Shown here piece after piece: positions 8,459-17,644 of a DNA stretch of 64,000 bases. Source of the stretch: Kitasatospora terrestris (GTDB lineage Bacteria; Actinomycetota; Actinomycetes; Streptomycetales; Streptomycetaceae). A program made the position numbers and the translations under genes. The DNA lies in NCBI RefSeq assembly GCF_039542905.1, contig NZ_BAABIS010000001.1:1178001-1242000 (forward strand). The letters are read 5' to 3'. Position 1 is the stretch's first letter, and the number at the start of each line of letters is the position of its first letter. The notes under the pieces were generated by a model. It worked only from the letters and a program-made list of their open reading frames with translations, was not told the origin of the DNA and searched no databases.

Positions 8459-8813
8459 GAGTTCGGGCAGGACTTCGTCGTCATCGCCCGCGTCAGCCCG
8501 GCCGACCTCGTCCTGGAGTGCAAGGGCCCCACCCGACTTCGACCGGGCACACGTCCTCCGCGCCGCCCTCGACCGGGCTCTCGACACTCGTCCGACCCCG
8601 CCGAGTGTGCTGGTGGACCTCCACGACGTGAACTCCACGGACTCCGCCGGCCTCAACGCCCTGCTCGTCGCCCGCCGCGAAGGCGCTCGCACCGGGACCG
8701 CGCTGCGCCTGGCCCGCCTCTCCCACTCCGTCGCCCGGACCCTGCAGATCACCGGCGCCGACCAGGCCCTCGCCGTCCAGCCGGACGTCCCCGCCGCGCT
8801 CCCCCACAGCTGA
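8459..8813 (+). pseudogene. Frameshifted STAS-domain anti-sigma-factor antagonist
   Basis: The N-terminal strand (Q-D-F-V-V-I-A-R-V-S-P-A-D-L-V-L-E-C-K-G) is in one frame and the rest (D-F-D-R-A-H-V-L-R-A-A-L-D-R-A-L, then V-D-L-H-D-V-N-S-T-D-S-A-G-L-N-A-L-L) in another; a one-base shift near 8535 separates them. The phosphorylatable Ser of the D-S-A-G-L motif is kept. Intact relatives act as SpoIIAA/RsbV-like switches that bind HATPase anti-sigma factors. It meets the truncated gene at 7994 tail to tail at its 5' side. No start codon with a ribosome site is visible. Confidence 0.65.
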
Positions 8814-8960
8814 CACCCCGACAAGGACCCGCATTGGGCACCCGGACGGGGGCGCAAGGCTTGACGGGACGGGCGGGGACTCTGACGGGCAGGACGTCGT
8901 AGGCAGTAGTCGGCTGCCGGGCCATTGTGCGACGGGCAGCCCGGGGAGAGCGCCCGTCGC

Positions 8961-9170
8961 TCAGGCGAAGGGGAGCAGCACCACCGGCGCTCCGGTGGGC
9001 TGGGCGGATCCGCCGTCCGGTTCGACGGTCACGCCGATGCCGATCGCGCCGTGCACGGGACCGGCCAGCAGCGTTGTTCCGCTGGTGGCCGGCATCAGGC
9101 CGGCGGGGCGCATCGTGCCTCCGTCGTTGAACCACAGATCGTAGGTGGTACCGGTCTTGAGCGCGGGCAT
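8961..9170 (-). pseudogene. C-terminal fragment of an RskA-like anti-sigma-K factor
   Basis: About 69 residues match the C-terminal beta domain of RskA-type anti-sigma factors: T-Y-D-L-W-F-N-D-G-G-T-M-R-P-A-G-L, then L-A-G-P-V, G-V-T-V-E-P-D-G-G-S and Q-P-T-x-A-P-V. The zinc-finger-like N-terminus and the membrane helix that anchor and inhibit the sigma factor are missing, and no sigma-K-type gene is adjacent. It is a remnant. Confidence 0.65.
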
Positions 9171-9221
9171 TTCACGACCGGTCGCGAGCTCGAAAGCCCG
9201 GCCAGGAGGGGTGGCTTCCTG

Positions 9222-9447
9222 TCAGAAGCCGCCGAGTCCTACGCCGCCGCCGGAGCCGGAGTCGTTGCCGCCCTCGCCCCATTCGAAGGCGATGGCGAGG
9301 CAGACGAGCGGCGCGGGGATCACGCAGAGTATGAGCAGGGCGGCTGCCCACAGCCCAGTGGTGGTGGACCGCGAGGACGAACAGAACTGCGATGACGCCC
9401 ACCACGGCCGCCGCCACCGCGACACCTACGACGCGTCTGGCTGTCAC
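9222..9447 (-). pseudogene. Frameshifted small two-helix membrane protein
   Basis: GTG 9447 is preceded by GGAGGGG and opens a membrane helix (V-V-G-V-A-V-A-A-A-V-V-G-V-I-A-V-L-F-V-L). The second helix (G-L-W-A-A-A-L-L-I-L-C-V-I-P-A-P-L-V-C-L) and a Gly-rich end lie in a neighbouring frame to a stop at 9222. The switch falls in a CCACCACCACTGGG run near 9355-9370, where an indel in the repeat would be easy. Either a true lesion or a sequencing error. Function unknown. Confidence 0.5.
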
Positions 9448-9802
9448 GTCCACCCCTCCCGCACTGGACGGCCGAGGCCTGCCGTTCCCTCGTCCCCGCC
9501 CTGGCGCGAGATCACCCCAGGGACCTGCGCCACGAGCCTGCCGATCGGAAACAGCGACCGTCATCGTCGGGGACGAGGCTCACACCCGATGCGGATCGCC
9601 CGGTCATGGATCCGACGGAGGCAGGCAGCATTTCCGGACGGACCAGCGGGTGAAGGGTCGCCGAGCTCGGCCGGGCGGGCGCTCCTCCGTTGCGGGCGGT
9701 GCCTCGTTGTGAACTTTCCTTCGTCGGGGACTCAACCTTCCGGTGGGCTCGCGCATTGAGAAGGGGTGACAGGGGCGGGCGGCGGGAGGGGCGGAAGCGC
9801 GG
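9448..9802. other. Intergenic region upstream of the sigma-factor operon
   Basis: No gene seen. It contains the promoter region of the divergent small membrane protein (left) and of the ECF sigma operon (right); I could not place a convincing -35/-10 pair. Confidence 0.35.
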
Positions 9803-10306
9803 ATGCGCGGACAGGACCAGTTGAGCTTCGAGGCGTACGCGGCGGGCTGCGAACGGCGGCTCTACCGGACGGCGTACCTGCTGTGCGGGGACCGGCACCG
9901 GGCCGAGGACCTCGCCCAGACGACGATGGCAAAGCTGTTCGCGCACTGGTGGCGGGCGTCACAGATGGAGAACCTCGACGCCTACGCCCGGACGGTGCTG
10001 ACCCGGACGTTCCTCGGGGAGCAGCGCCGGCTGGCAGTGGCCCGGCGGCTCGGGATGCTGGCGTCGCCGCCCGAAATTTCCCCGGGGGAGGACAGCGACC
10101 TGCGGGTGACGCTGCTGAACGCGCTGGCGGAACTGCCGGTCCGGGCCCGGGCGATGGTCGTCCTGCGGTACTGGGAGGACCTGAGCGTGGAGACGGTCGC
10201 CGACCTGCTCGGCTGCAGCACCGGGACCGTCAAGAGCCAGTGCTCGCGCGCCCTGGCCAGGCTCCGCGAGCAGCTGGGCGAGTCGAGCCCGTACCTGCCC
10301 GCGTGA
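9803..10306 (+). CDS. SigE-family ECF RNA polymerase sigma factor
   Basis: A 167-residue protein with both ECF regions: sigma-2 (about residues 8-75: F-E-A-Y-A, L-Y-R-T-A-Y-L-L-C-G-D-R-H-R-A-E-D-L-A-Q, A-Y-A-R-T-V-L) and sigma-4 (about 105-160: L-P-V-R-A-R-A-M-V-V-L-R-Y-W-E-D-L-S, then the helix-turn-helix V-A-D-L-L-G-C-S-T-G-T-V-K-S). This is the SigE-family pattern common in Streptomyces. The next two genes follow closely (70 bases, then overlapping), so they form one operon; the membrane protein next door is the natural candidate regulator. Confidence 0.93.
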   Translation: MRGQDQLSFEAYAAGCERRLYRTAYLLCGDRHRAEDLAQTTMAKLFAHWWRASQMENLDAYARTVLTRTFLGEQRRLAVARRLGMLASPPEISPGEDSDLRVTLLNALAELPVRARAMVVLRYWEDLSVETVADLLGCSTGTVKSQCSRALARLREQLGESSPYLPA

Positions 10307-10376
10307 GCGCCCGGTGGACGGCCGGGCAGCCGTGCGGCGCCCGTCGAAGGGATGGAGAAACGTGAAGGAGGACGAC

Positions 10377-11240
10377 GTGCAGGAGCAGGAGGACGCGCCC
10401 GGGGTGCTCTTCGTCAGGGAGGCGATGGGCCGGGTCGCGGGGGAACTGGTCCCCCCGCCCGGGATGACGCTCCGGGCGGTGCGGGAGGGGCGGCGACGGC
10501 GGTTGCGATCGCGGCTGGCAATCGGCGGGGCGGTACTGGGGACGGCGGTGCTGGCGTCCTTCGGGCTGACGGCCGTCCTGGGGACCGGTACCGGGCCCGG
10601 GAGCGGCGGGGCGGGGACGGTGCCGCTGGCGGCCGGGGACGGGACGCCGGCGCGGGTCTTCCCCACCGTGCGGCTCTCCCCGACGGCGTCGCCGCCGCCG
10701 ACCGCGTCGCCGTCGGCTTCCGGCGGTACGAACGGCGAGCGGGTGCGGGTGGAGGCCTTCCGGCAGCGGACCGCCGCCGTGCTGCAGGACCTGCTGCCGC
10801 CGGGGGTCGGCGGCATCAACCTGATCGACGACCAGGTCTCCGGTTACCTGGGGAAGTCCCCGCAGGGCAGCTACTTCATCCGGTTCTCGGTGCGCCCCGC
10901 CCCGAACGGCCCGCGAGAGCGCACCTGCCCGGCCGGTGCGCCCGGCAAGCTGGGGACCTGCACGCTGGTCGAGCTGCCCGACGGCGCATCGGCTTCGGTC
11001 CAGGTGGTGCCAGAGGGCGACGGCACGGTGACACTCACCAGGGCGTCCTTCCACTTCGGTGGCAGCGACGTGTCGGTGAGCGTCAGTCCCGATGACAGTA
11101 CGGGTGGTTCGGCGCCGGTCACGGCCGACCAGATGGCCGGGTTCGTCCTGGCGCCCCGTGTCCTGGACCTGGTCCAGGAAGCCGACCTGCACCCGGTGGA
11201 GAGTCCCGGGGTGTCCTACGACGAGGGAGCGAACCAGTGA
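10377..11240 (+). CDS. Membrane-anchored protein, probable regulator of the adjacent sigma factor
   Basis: A 287-residue protein with a 50-residue cytoplasmic N-terminus ending in basic residues (R-E-G-R-R-R-R-L-R-S-R), one membrane helix (L-A-I-G-G-A-V-L-G-T-A-V-L-A-S-F-G-L), a Gly/Thr/Pro linker, and an outer domain of about 190 residues. This is the topology of anti-sigma factors, but no zinc-finger His/Cys motif is present, so direct anti-sigma activity is only inferred from its place after the sigma gene. The GTG at 10377 follows a near-perfect AAGGAGG by five bases; GTG 10362 is less good. It overlaps the next gene by GTGA. Confidence 0.75.
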   Translation: MQEQEDAPGVLFVREAMGRVAGELVPPPGMTLRAVREGRRRRLRSRLAIGGAVLGTAVLASFGLTAVLGTGTGPGSGGAGTVPLAAGDGTPARVFPTVRLSPTASPPPTASPSASGGTNGERVRVEAFRQRTAAVLQDLLPPGVGGINLIDDQVSGYLGKSPQGSYFIRFSVRPAPNGPRERTCPAGAPGKLGTCTLVELPDGASASVQVVPEGDGTVTLTRASFHFGGSDVSVSVSPDDSTGGSAPVTADQMAGFVLAPRVLDLVQEADLHPVESPGVSYDEGANQ

Positions 11241-12439
11241 AGCACCGCACCGCACTGACCACCCTGCTGCTGCCCGGCGTTCTGCTGGCGACGGCCACCC
11301 CGGCCGACGCGCAGGCCGTGCTGCCGGTGACGCAGGGCCGGACGTCCGACGCGCCGGACCGGGCGCCGGGCGCGCGGGTCTGGGCTCCGGACGCCTTCCC
11401 GGAGGGTACGAACGTCGGCCTCCAGGACGCGGCCCGCGGCGGGGGCCGCGCCACCTGGGCGGTCGGCGCCCGGCAGACCGGGCAAGGACGGGGCACGACC
11501 GTGACCCCGGTGGCCTTCATCCGGGACGGTGCGGACCGGTCCTGGCACGAACTCGCCCTTCCCCGGGGTCTGGAGGCCTCGGCCATCGCCCCCGACGGCG
11601 CCGACGGCACCTGGGTGACCGGCAGCGGGCAGGGCGGCAGCGTTCCGGTCGGCCGCTACCGCGCCGGCCGCTGGCAGGTGCAGGACGCGCCCCTGCCCGA
11701 GCACTCGATGGGAGGTGGGATCAGAGCGCTCGCGGCCGCCGGCGGTCCCGACGACGTATGGGCGGTCGGCCACTACCAGCCGGACGACTACCTGACCTTC
11801 TACGGCGTGATCGAGCACTGGAACGGCGAGTCCTGGGAGCGGGTGCCGACGCTCGACCTCGGCACCGACTACTGGACGCTCGCCGACGTGGTCGCCACCG
11901 GGCCGTCCGACGTCTGGGCCGCCGGCTCGCTCGGCACCCCGGACGGCTGGACCAGTCCGCTGCTGCTGCACTACGACGGCCACGCCTGGAGCAAGGTCGC
12001 CGCGCCCGACCTGGACTCCCGCTACGGCGAACTCACCCGGCTGGTCGCGGCGGGTCCCGGCGACGTGTGGGCGGTGGGCACCGAGAGCGGACCGACCCGG
12101 CAGGACCGGGTCCTCGCCGCCCACTTCGACGGCCGCGCCTGGACCCGCCAGGAGACCGGTCTCGGCGCGGGCCGACTCGACGGCGCCACCCGTACCCCGG
12201 GCGGGATCGCCGTCGTGGGCCACACCCGTACCGGCAGCGTCTACCAGCCCATCGGCGCGCAGCTGACCTCCCGCGGCTGGCAACCGCTGGACCTCCCGCA
12301 GAGCAGCACGGTCGGCGGCCGGATACCCCGCAGCGTCGTGACGGACGGGAACCGGCTGACCGTGGTCGGCCTCGACGCCACCGGCAAGGGGGCCGACGGC
12401 GAACCGCTTCCGCCCCAGCCCTTCTCCGTGAGCGGCTGA
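11237..12439 (+). CDS. Secreted beta-propeller-like protein
   Basis: A 400-residue protein with a signal peptide (residues 1-26, K-H-R then a hydrophobic core, ending A-D-A-Q-A). The mature part has repeated units of about 50 residues, each closing with D-V-W-A-V-G or D-V-W-A-A-G and a W-x-x-x-x-x-P strand (near residues 60, 170, 215 and 270), typical of secreted beta-propellers. The start overlaps the upstream stop (GTGA), so it is the third gene of the sigma operon. Ligand unknown; an extracytoplasmic partner of the membrane protein is a reasonable guess. Confidence 0.8.
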   Translation: MKHRTALTTLLLPGVLLATATPADAQAVLPVTQGRTSDAPDRAPGARVWAPDAFPEGTNVGLQDAARGGGRATWAVGARQTGQGRGTTVTPVAFIRDGADRSWHELALPRGLEASAIAPDGADGTWVTGSGQGGSVPVGRYRAGRWQVQDAPLPEHSMGGGIRALAAAGGPDDVWAVGHYQPDDYLTFYGVIEHWNGESWERVPTLDLGTDYWTLADVVATGPSDVWAAGSLGTPDGWTSPLLLHYDGHAWSKVAAPDLDSRYGELTRLVAAGPGDVWAVGTESGPTRQDRVLAAHFDGRAWTRQETGLGAGRLDGATRTPGGIAVVGHTRTGSVYQPIGAQLTSRGWQPLDLPQSSTVGGRIPRSVVTDGNRLTVVGLDATGKGADGEPLPPQPFSVSG

Positions 12440-12629
12440 CCCGCCGGACGGTCCATCGGCGACTCCGCTCGAGTGAGCCGGTGACCCGGTTCGGTGGTTG
12501 GCGCTCCGGCGCCGGACTCGTAGCGCTTGGGCCCGTGCGGGGCTTCATGGTCCTGTGCTCGACGGGCACGCGGCACGCCGGGCGGGTGACCGGTCGGTTG
12601 TCGGGGTCGGCGACACGGTCAGGCGCAGG

Positions 12630-13949
12630 TCAGGCGTGCAGGCGGGGGATGTCGCGGGCCGGGTCGATCAGGGTGAAGGCGCACAGCGCGCCCACCGTCA
12701 GCAGCACGCCCGAGAGCAGCGCGGCGCTCTGGTAGCCCGCCGTGCCCTGGCTGTCGACGAGGCGTCCGACGACGGCCGGGGCGATCAGGCCGGCGGTGGT
12801 GACCGCGGCGTTCATCCAGCCCAGGGCGCCGCCCCGGCGTACGGCCGGGGCGAGTTCGGCGACGGTGGTGACCGCGACGGTCGCGAAGGATCCGCCCAGA
12901 CCGAAGCCGACGGCCACCAGGACGGTCTTCGCCGGGGTTCCGTCCACCAGCGGCAGGGCCAGGCAGGCGGCGGCGGCGACGAGCAGCAGGCTGCCGCCGA
13001 CCCAGCCTCGGGCCTTGCGGCTGGGGACCCCGCGGCGCATCAGCCGGCCGGTGAGCCAAGCCTGGCCGAGCAGTGCGACAGCGCCGAGCAGCCAGGGCAC
13101 GACGATCAGCCGGCCCGCGGCCTCGGAGGAGTGACCGAGGCCGTTGCGCAGGTAGGAGGGCAGCCACACCAGCGACAGCGCCACGCACCAGTAGGTGGTG
13201 AAGTAGGCGACGGTGGTGCCGATCCAGGTGCGGGTGCCGAGGATCCGCCGGTACGTGGCGCGGTCCGCGGCGGCGGACGCGGCGTGGGAGGGAGCCGCCC
13301 CGGCGGGTGCGGCGTCGTCGTCGGTGCGGTGTTCGCCGTCGGCGCCGAGGACGGCCCACACCGCCGCCCACACCGCGCCGATCGCAGCGACCACCCAGAG
13401 CGCCGCCCGCCAGCCGTGCCCGTGGATGACCCAGGTCAGCCCGGGGGCCGCGGTGATCACCCCCAGGGTCACGCCGAGGGTGATCAGCGCGCCGGGCAGG
13501 TTGCGCCTGTGGTTGGGGAACCAGGCCAGCGTGGCCTTCTGCGCGACGGGGAAGGCAGGCCCCTCCGCCGCGCCCAGCAGGACCCGCGAACCGATCAGGA
13601 CGGTCAGGCCGCCCCCGACGGCGGCCGGCACCTGCGCGACCGACCAGAGCGCGGCCATGCCCAGCAGCAGCCACTTCGGCCGCACGCGGTCGGCGAGCAG
13701 CCCCACCACGACGGCGGCGACGGAGAAGAGCAGGAAGAAGGCGCTGTTGGCGAGCCCGAAGTCGGTCGCGGACAGGCCCATGTCCGCGCGGATCTCGTCG
13801 GCGGCGAGACCGAGGACGGACTTGTCGGCGAAGTTGACCATCATGAAGACCACGAGCAGGACGGTGACCGTCCAGGCACGGGCGCCGGAGGGGCGCCCTG
13901 CGGGAGGGGCTTCGTTGCTCGGTCTCGCTGGAGTGTCGGCGGCGGTCAC
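12630..13949 (-). CDS. MFS transporter, anion:cation symporter (ACS)-like
   Basis: A 439-residue protein with twelve predicted membrane helices. The N-terminal F-A-D-K-S-V-L-G-L region and the R-V-L-L-G-A-A-E-G-P-A-F-P motif in the fourth/fifth helix are typical of the ACS group (organic acid or sugar-acid symporters). The loop between the halves (about 205-245) is charged. It lies 160 bases downstream of a TauD-type dioxygenase gene on the same strand, so it likely imports that enzyme's substrate. Start ATG 13949 lies shortly after AGGAGG. Confidence 0.88.
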   Translation of the reverse strand: MTAADTPARPSNEAPPAGRPSGARAWTVTVLLVVFMMVNFADKSVLGLAADEIRADMGLSATDFGLANSAFFLLFSVAAVVVGLLADRVRPKWLLLGMAALWSVAQVPAAVGGGLTVLIGSRVLLGAAEGPAFPVAQKATLAWFPNHRRNLPGALITLGVTLGVITAAPGLTWVIHGHGWRAALWVVAAIGAVWAAVWAVLGADGEHRTDDDAAPAGAAPSHAASAAADRATYRRILGTRTWIGTTVAYFTTYWCVALSLVWLPSYLRNGLGHSSEAAGRLIVVPWLLGAVALLGQAWLTGRLMRRGVPSRKARGWVGGSLLLVAAAACLALPLVDGTPAKTVLVAVGFGLGGSFATVAVTTVAELAPAVRRGGALGWMNAAVTTAGLIAPAVVGRLVDSQGTAGYQSAALLSGVLLTVGALCAFTLIDPARDIPRLHA

Positions 13950-14110
13950 GAGGAGGGTTCCTCCGGGAGAGGTACTGGCGGGGGCGCGGTGGATGGGCTG
14001 TCCGTACGCCGCAGCCGGGGCCGTGGGCCGGGGGCCGCCCCGCTACGGCACGGCGGACGGGGCGGGGCGGCAGGGTCGGCAGCGTCCGGTGGGGCTGCGG
14101 CGCGCGGGTC

Positions 14111-15034
14111 TCAGGAGAGCGGGACTCCGGCGATCGCGATGCGCTCCATGACGCGGCGCGCGGGGTAGTAGTCGTTGATCGCGTAGTGCTGGACCGCGAT
14201 GTTGTCCCAGATCGCCACCGAGTCCGGCTGCCAGCGGAAGCGCACCTGGAACTCGGGGATGCGGGCCTGGAGGACGAGCTCGTTGAGGAGTTCCTGGCTT
14301 TCGGCCTGGGGCAGGCCGACGATCCGGGTGGTGAAGGGCTCGTTGACGTACAGCAGCTTCCGTCCGGTGCGCGGGTGACGGACGACGACCGGGTGCTCTA
14401 CGGCGGGAAGCCGCTCGCGCAAGTGGGCGATCTGCTCCTCCGTCATCATCGAACCCCAGGTGGGGACCCAGTCGTGCACCGCGGTGAGGTTCTCGATCCG
14501 GGCCTTCACGGCCTCGGAGAGGTTGTCGTACGCGGCACCCATGTCCGCCCACATGGTGTCGCCGCCTGCGGCCGGCACCTCGACCGCCCGCAGGACGGAG
14601 CCGAGAGCGGGATTGACCATGAAGGAGTGGTCGCTGTGCCAGATGTTCTCGTTGCCGACGGCCATGGCGTCCTTGGCCAGGCGGGAGACGCCGATGGTGT
14701 CGCCCTTGGGAAAGAACGGGTTGGCCTCCGGCTCGCCCCAGACCGCGGCGAGGGCGAGGTGGTGCTCCGGGCCGAAGGCGTGCTGGTCGCGGAAGAAGAC
14801 CACCTTCCACTCCAGCAGGGCCTGGCGCAGCTCCTCGGCGAGGTCGCCGCCGATCGGGCCGGAGAGGTCGATGCCAGAGATCTCCGCACCGATGTGCGGG
14901 GTGAGTGGCGTGATGTCCAGGAGTCGGTACGTGGCTTCCGGGGTTCCGGGAGCGGTGCGGTCCAGAACGCGGCGCCCGAAGTGGATCAGGGGCTTGGACA
15001 GGACGGACGCGGACGCGGCGGCAGACGTCGGCAT
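14111..15034 (-). CDS. TauD/TfdA-family Fe(II)/2-oxoglutarate dioxygenase
   Basis: A 307-residue protein of the TauD family. The iron ligands are seen as H133-x-D135 (W-H-S-D-H) and H283 (V-Q-H-Y), with the 2-oxoglutarate-binding Arg nearby at about R294. The N-terminal I-G-A-E-I-S-G-I-D-L-S-G and W-K-V-V-F-F-R-D-Q motifs are intact. Family members hydroxylate taurine, alkyl sulfates or chlorophenoxy acids, releasing the group next to the new hydroxyl. The substrate here is unknown; the MFS neighbour downstream and the TetR gene upstream suggest a regulated uptake-and-use unit. Start ATG 15034 follows GGAGGTT. Confidence 0.9.
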   Translation of the reverse strand: MPTSAAASASVLSKPLIHFGRRVLDRTAPGTPEATYRLLDITPLTPHIGAEISGIDLSGPIGGDLAEELRQALLEWKVVFFRDQHAFGPEHHLALAAVWGEPEANPFFPKGDTIGVSRLAKDAMAVGNENIWHSDHSFMVNPALGSVLRAVEVPAAGGDTMWADMGAAYDNLSEAVKARIENLTAVHDWVPTWGSMMTEEQIAHLRERLPAVEHPVVVRHPRTGRKLLYVNEPFTTRIVGLPQAESQELLNELVLQARIPEFQVRFRWQPDSVAIWDNIAVQHYAINDYYPARRVMERIAIAGVPLS

Positions 15035-15060
15035 GGGGAACCTCCGGGGACGACCAGCAA

Positions 15061-15086
15061 TTCGTTACCGGAAGTATCGTTATCGG
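15061..15086. promoter_or_regulatory. Repeat in the dioxygenase promoter, candidate TetR operator
   Basis: CGTTACCGG (15063-15071) and CGTTATCGG (15078-15086) form a direct repeat that also reads as an imperfect palindrome with half-sites CGxTAxCG. It lies 30-50 bases before the dioxygenase start, between it and the TetR gene. Confidence 0.4.
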
Positions 15087-15155
15087 GGCATGCCTCGGCA
15101 AGGGTCCGGAGAGACCGGTTTCAGGAGCCCGGACCGGCCCGGCCCCGCATCGGCG

Positions 15156-15752
15156 CTACGCCCCCACCGCGCGGCCGACCAGCTCGACCACCGCGTCCAC
15201 CAGGTGCCGGTCCGGCGGCTCCAGCTCCCCCACCAGGCGGAACACCATCGGCGCGGCCACCATCGTGGCCACCGCCCGGACGTCGGTGTCCGCCCGGACG
15301 TCGCCGCGCGCGATCCCGCGCTCCAGGATGCGCCGGGTCTCCCCCATGACCCGCGCGGAGTACGCGCCGTACGCACCCCGGTCGGCGCCCGCCTCCGCCG
15401 ACGCGCCGATGACACCGGCCAGCAACCGGTCCACACCGGGCTGCCGGTAGGACTCCAAGCGCGCGGTGAGCAACTCGTGCAGCTCCGCACGGAAGTCGCC
15501 CCGGTCGGGGACGGACAGCTCGCCGATCCACGCCTCGGCGGCGGCGATGATCAGCTCCTGCTTGCCGGACCAACGCCGGTAGATGGCCGGCTTGCTCACC
15601 CCCGCCCGCTCGGCGACAGCGTCCATCGTCACCGCGCTCATGCCCTGTTCCGCGACCAACGCGACGACCGCGTCCAGCGCCGCGCGGGTGACCCGCTCCT
15701 CCCGGGGCCGCCCCGGACCCCGCACCACACCCTGACCCTGCTTGTCGACCAT
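15156..15752 (-). CDS. TetR-family transcriptional regulator
   Basis: A 198-residue protein with the N-terminal TetR helix-turn-helix (about residues 20-65: T-R-A-A-L-D-A-V-V-A-L-V-A-E-Q-G, then D-A-V-A-E-R-A-G-V-S-K-P-A-I-Y-R-R-W) and a helical ligand-binding domain like the TetR_C_33 group. It lies just upstream of the dioxygenase and MFS genes on the same strand, with a repeat that could be its operator at 15061-15086; local repression relieved by the pathway substrate is inferred. Confidence 0.9.
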   Translation of the reverse strand: MVDKQGQGVVRGPGRPREERVTRAALDAVVALVAEQGMSAVTMDAVAERAGVSKPAIYRRWSGKQELIIAAAEAWIGELSVPDRGDFRAELHELLTARLESYRQPGVDRLLAGVIGASAEAGADRGAYGAYSARVMGETRRILERGIARGDVRADTDVRAVATMVAAPMVFRLVGELEPPDRHLVDAVVELVGRAVGA

Positions 15753-15959
15753 GCCCCGACCTTACGAGCCGCGCCCCGCGCGAACGACACGGGCGACACA
15801 CCGGGCGGACGGGCCACGCCCCTACGACACGCCGTCACCCAGCAGGGTTCGGGGCGAATCCGGCTCCGAGGTGGCGGGTCGTTACTGCCTTCGGCCCGTC
15901 AGGGTGAATCCGCGCCAAGTGCCTGATGAGCCTGAAGTGACGGCTGCATCCGGTGGCGT

Positions 15960-16091
15960 GTGCGATGCGCGGATGGAGGCGGGCCGACCGCCGCGAAACG
16001 GCTGCGCGGGGAGTCGGCGCGGGTGCAGGCAGCCGAGTTGTTCGAGCAGGAGGTGAAGCCGACGATGGTGGCCCGGCGCCCGAGGGTGAGA
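15960..16091 (+). pseudogene. N-terminal remnant of an IS630-like transposase
   Basis: About 43 residues match the start of IS630-family transposases: M-R-x-A-D-G-G-G, then R-V-Q-A-A-E-L-F-E-Q-E-V-K-P and V-A-R-R-P-R-V of the helix-turn-helix. The following W-R segment and the DDE domain are absent; the frame goes on as unrelated sequence. Confidence 0.6.
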
Positions 16092-16317
16092 CCGTCCTCG
16101 AGTGCGGAGGGATGTACTTGGCTGTGCGACGGTCCTTCGCCGATCCTCCGTACGCAAGGAACCACTGTCCGAAAATTTCGCGCAGAACACGACGAAGGCC
16201 ACCAACTCACTGCAACAAACGCCTGCCCAAGTCAGCGGTCAGCGCCGCGCCCGGCTTCGCCGCCGTCGGCGGAGGACACGAGCGCCGGCGAGCCAGTGCT
16301 CCGGCGGACGCGACGGC

Positions 16318-16743
16318 TCAGACCGGCCTGGTGGCGAGTAGACCGGCGACCCGGTCCGAGGTGAGCACGCCGAGGATGTGGCCGTCCTCGTCGACGACGG
16401 GCCAGACGGCCAGGTGCTTGATCCGCATCGCGAGCGCGGCCAGGGCCAGACCCATGGTCGGCCACGTGAACGGGCCTCGCTGGTGCGAGGTGGCGCTGAT
16501 CGCAGTCCGCTCGGCGTCCCAGGAGCGGGCCAGGAACGGGTGGAGGCCGGCGCGGGTGACCAGTCCTTCGCACCGGCCGTTGTGGTCGCGCACGAGCAGG
16601 TACTCGACGTGGGCGCTGTGGAAGATGTCGTTGGCCTGGTCGACGGTGCTGTCGTCGGCTATCTGGTAGTCGCAGGGGTCCATGGCGTCGGCGACCGTGA
16701 GGCCGTGGCCCGGACGTGCCGACTGCGGGGAATGAGTGGTCAC
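16318..16743 (-). CDS. CBS-domain protein
   Basis: A 141-residue protein with two CBS repeats (about residues 15-70 and 85-140), each with the V-x-x-A-x-x-x-x-x-x-x-x-x-x-x-x-V-D-x-x-G pattern: V-D-Q-A-N-D-I-F...L-L-V-R-D-H-N-G-R and H-L-A-V-W-P-V-V-D-E-D-G-H-I-L-G-V-L-T-S-D-R. Tandem CBS pairs bind adenine nucleotides. Stand-alone CBS proteins of this size are common in Streptomyces and mostly uncharacterised. GTG 16743 is chosen because sequence before it is low-complexity; the ribosome site is weak. Confidence 0.82.
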   Translation of the reverse strand: MTTHSPQSARPGHGLTVADAMDPCDYQIADDSTVDQANDIFHSAHVEYLLVRDHNGRCEGLVTRAGLHPFLARSWDAERTAISATSHQRGPFTWPTMGLALAALAMRIKHLAVWPVVDEDGHILGVLTSDRVAGLLATRPV

Positions 16744-17000
16744 GGTGTACACCGTTCCCGTCTCCGGGCTCGCCCGAGGCTGTCCGGAACGTCCTTCACC
16801 CAGAACGAAGCCGGAACGAGTACCGGAATACGGGGTGCCCTGGATGATTTCGAGCGTACTCCTGCGGCCGGGCCGCCCCCCGGGGGAGCCCGTTGCGGAG
16901 TACCGTGGGAGACAACCGAGGACATTCCGAATATCGGCATTCGCGCTGGTGTCGCCCTGGGTCATGATTGGTCCCTCACGGACCGGACGGGCGGCCCCGC

Positions 17001-17498
17001 ATGATGCCGATCCCCCTCCCCACTCCTTCCTCCCCTGGGCCGTGGTCAGTGCCCGGTGTTCCGCTGCTGCCGCGCCTGGTGCTGGAGCCGACGATGTCCC
17101 GGGAGGGGATCTTCGACGGCGCGTGGTGGCCCCGCTCGAACCAAGTCCTCGCCGAGCTCCCGGACCTGATCACCGCGCTCAGCGCCCACCTGGGGCGCAT
17201 CGTCCGGGTCGGCCTCGACACCTCGGCCTGGGACGGGGTGCCCCGATCCCTCGTGGCGAACGGCCTGATGGTCAAAATCAACTGGTTCACCGGCAGTGAC
17301 GCAACCATCAGTGTCACCCGGGGTTTCCAGGACCACTTCCTCCTCCTGGTCGTACCGCCGCTCACCGACCGGCAGGATGCTTCCTGGGCGATGGCGGGGG
17401 CCGCAGCAACCGGTAACCACACCCCGGCCGCCGAACTCCTGCTCGGGGGATCATCTGGGAGCCAAGCGTCGGCCGCCTTTCGGAACCGACCGCAGTAG
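17001..17498 (+). CDS. DUF5994-family protein
   Basis: A 165-residue protein of the actinobacterial DUF5994 type: R-L-V-L-E-P-T then D-G-A-W-W-P-R-S-N (about 35-60), L-P-D-L-I-T-A-L, and a strand with N-G-L-M-V-K-I-N-W-F plus L-L-L-V-V-P-P. Function unknown in all members. It is divergent from the CBS-domain gene. Two ATG codons stand in tandem at 17001 and 17004; an upstream GTG at 16968 is less likely. Confidence 0.82.
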   Translation: MMPIPLPTPSSPGPWSVPGVPLLPRLVLEPTMSREGIFDGAWWPRSNQVLAELPDLITALSAHLGRIVRVGLDTSAWDGVPRSLVANGLMVKINWFTGSDATISVTRGFQDHFLLLVVPPLTDRQDASWAMAGAAATGNHTPAAELLLGGSSGSQASAAFRNRPQ

Positions 17499-17644
17499 TG
17501 CTGCTGTGCACGTTCGTCTCCTCAGCCGCTGACCTGGGATTTGACTGAGCTCCGGCCAGAGCCGTCTTCGCGGAATCCTCATCAGAGACGACGTCGCCTG
17601 CGGCGGGTGATTCGACGTGAGGAACAAGGTACGCGGCGCCCCGG

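Noticed and set aside
12498..14168. 556-residue plus-strand frame
   Set aside because: Antisense to the MFS gene; composition (G, D, Q, R) is typical of a complementary shadow.
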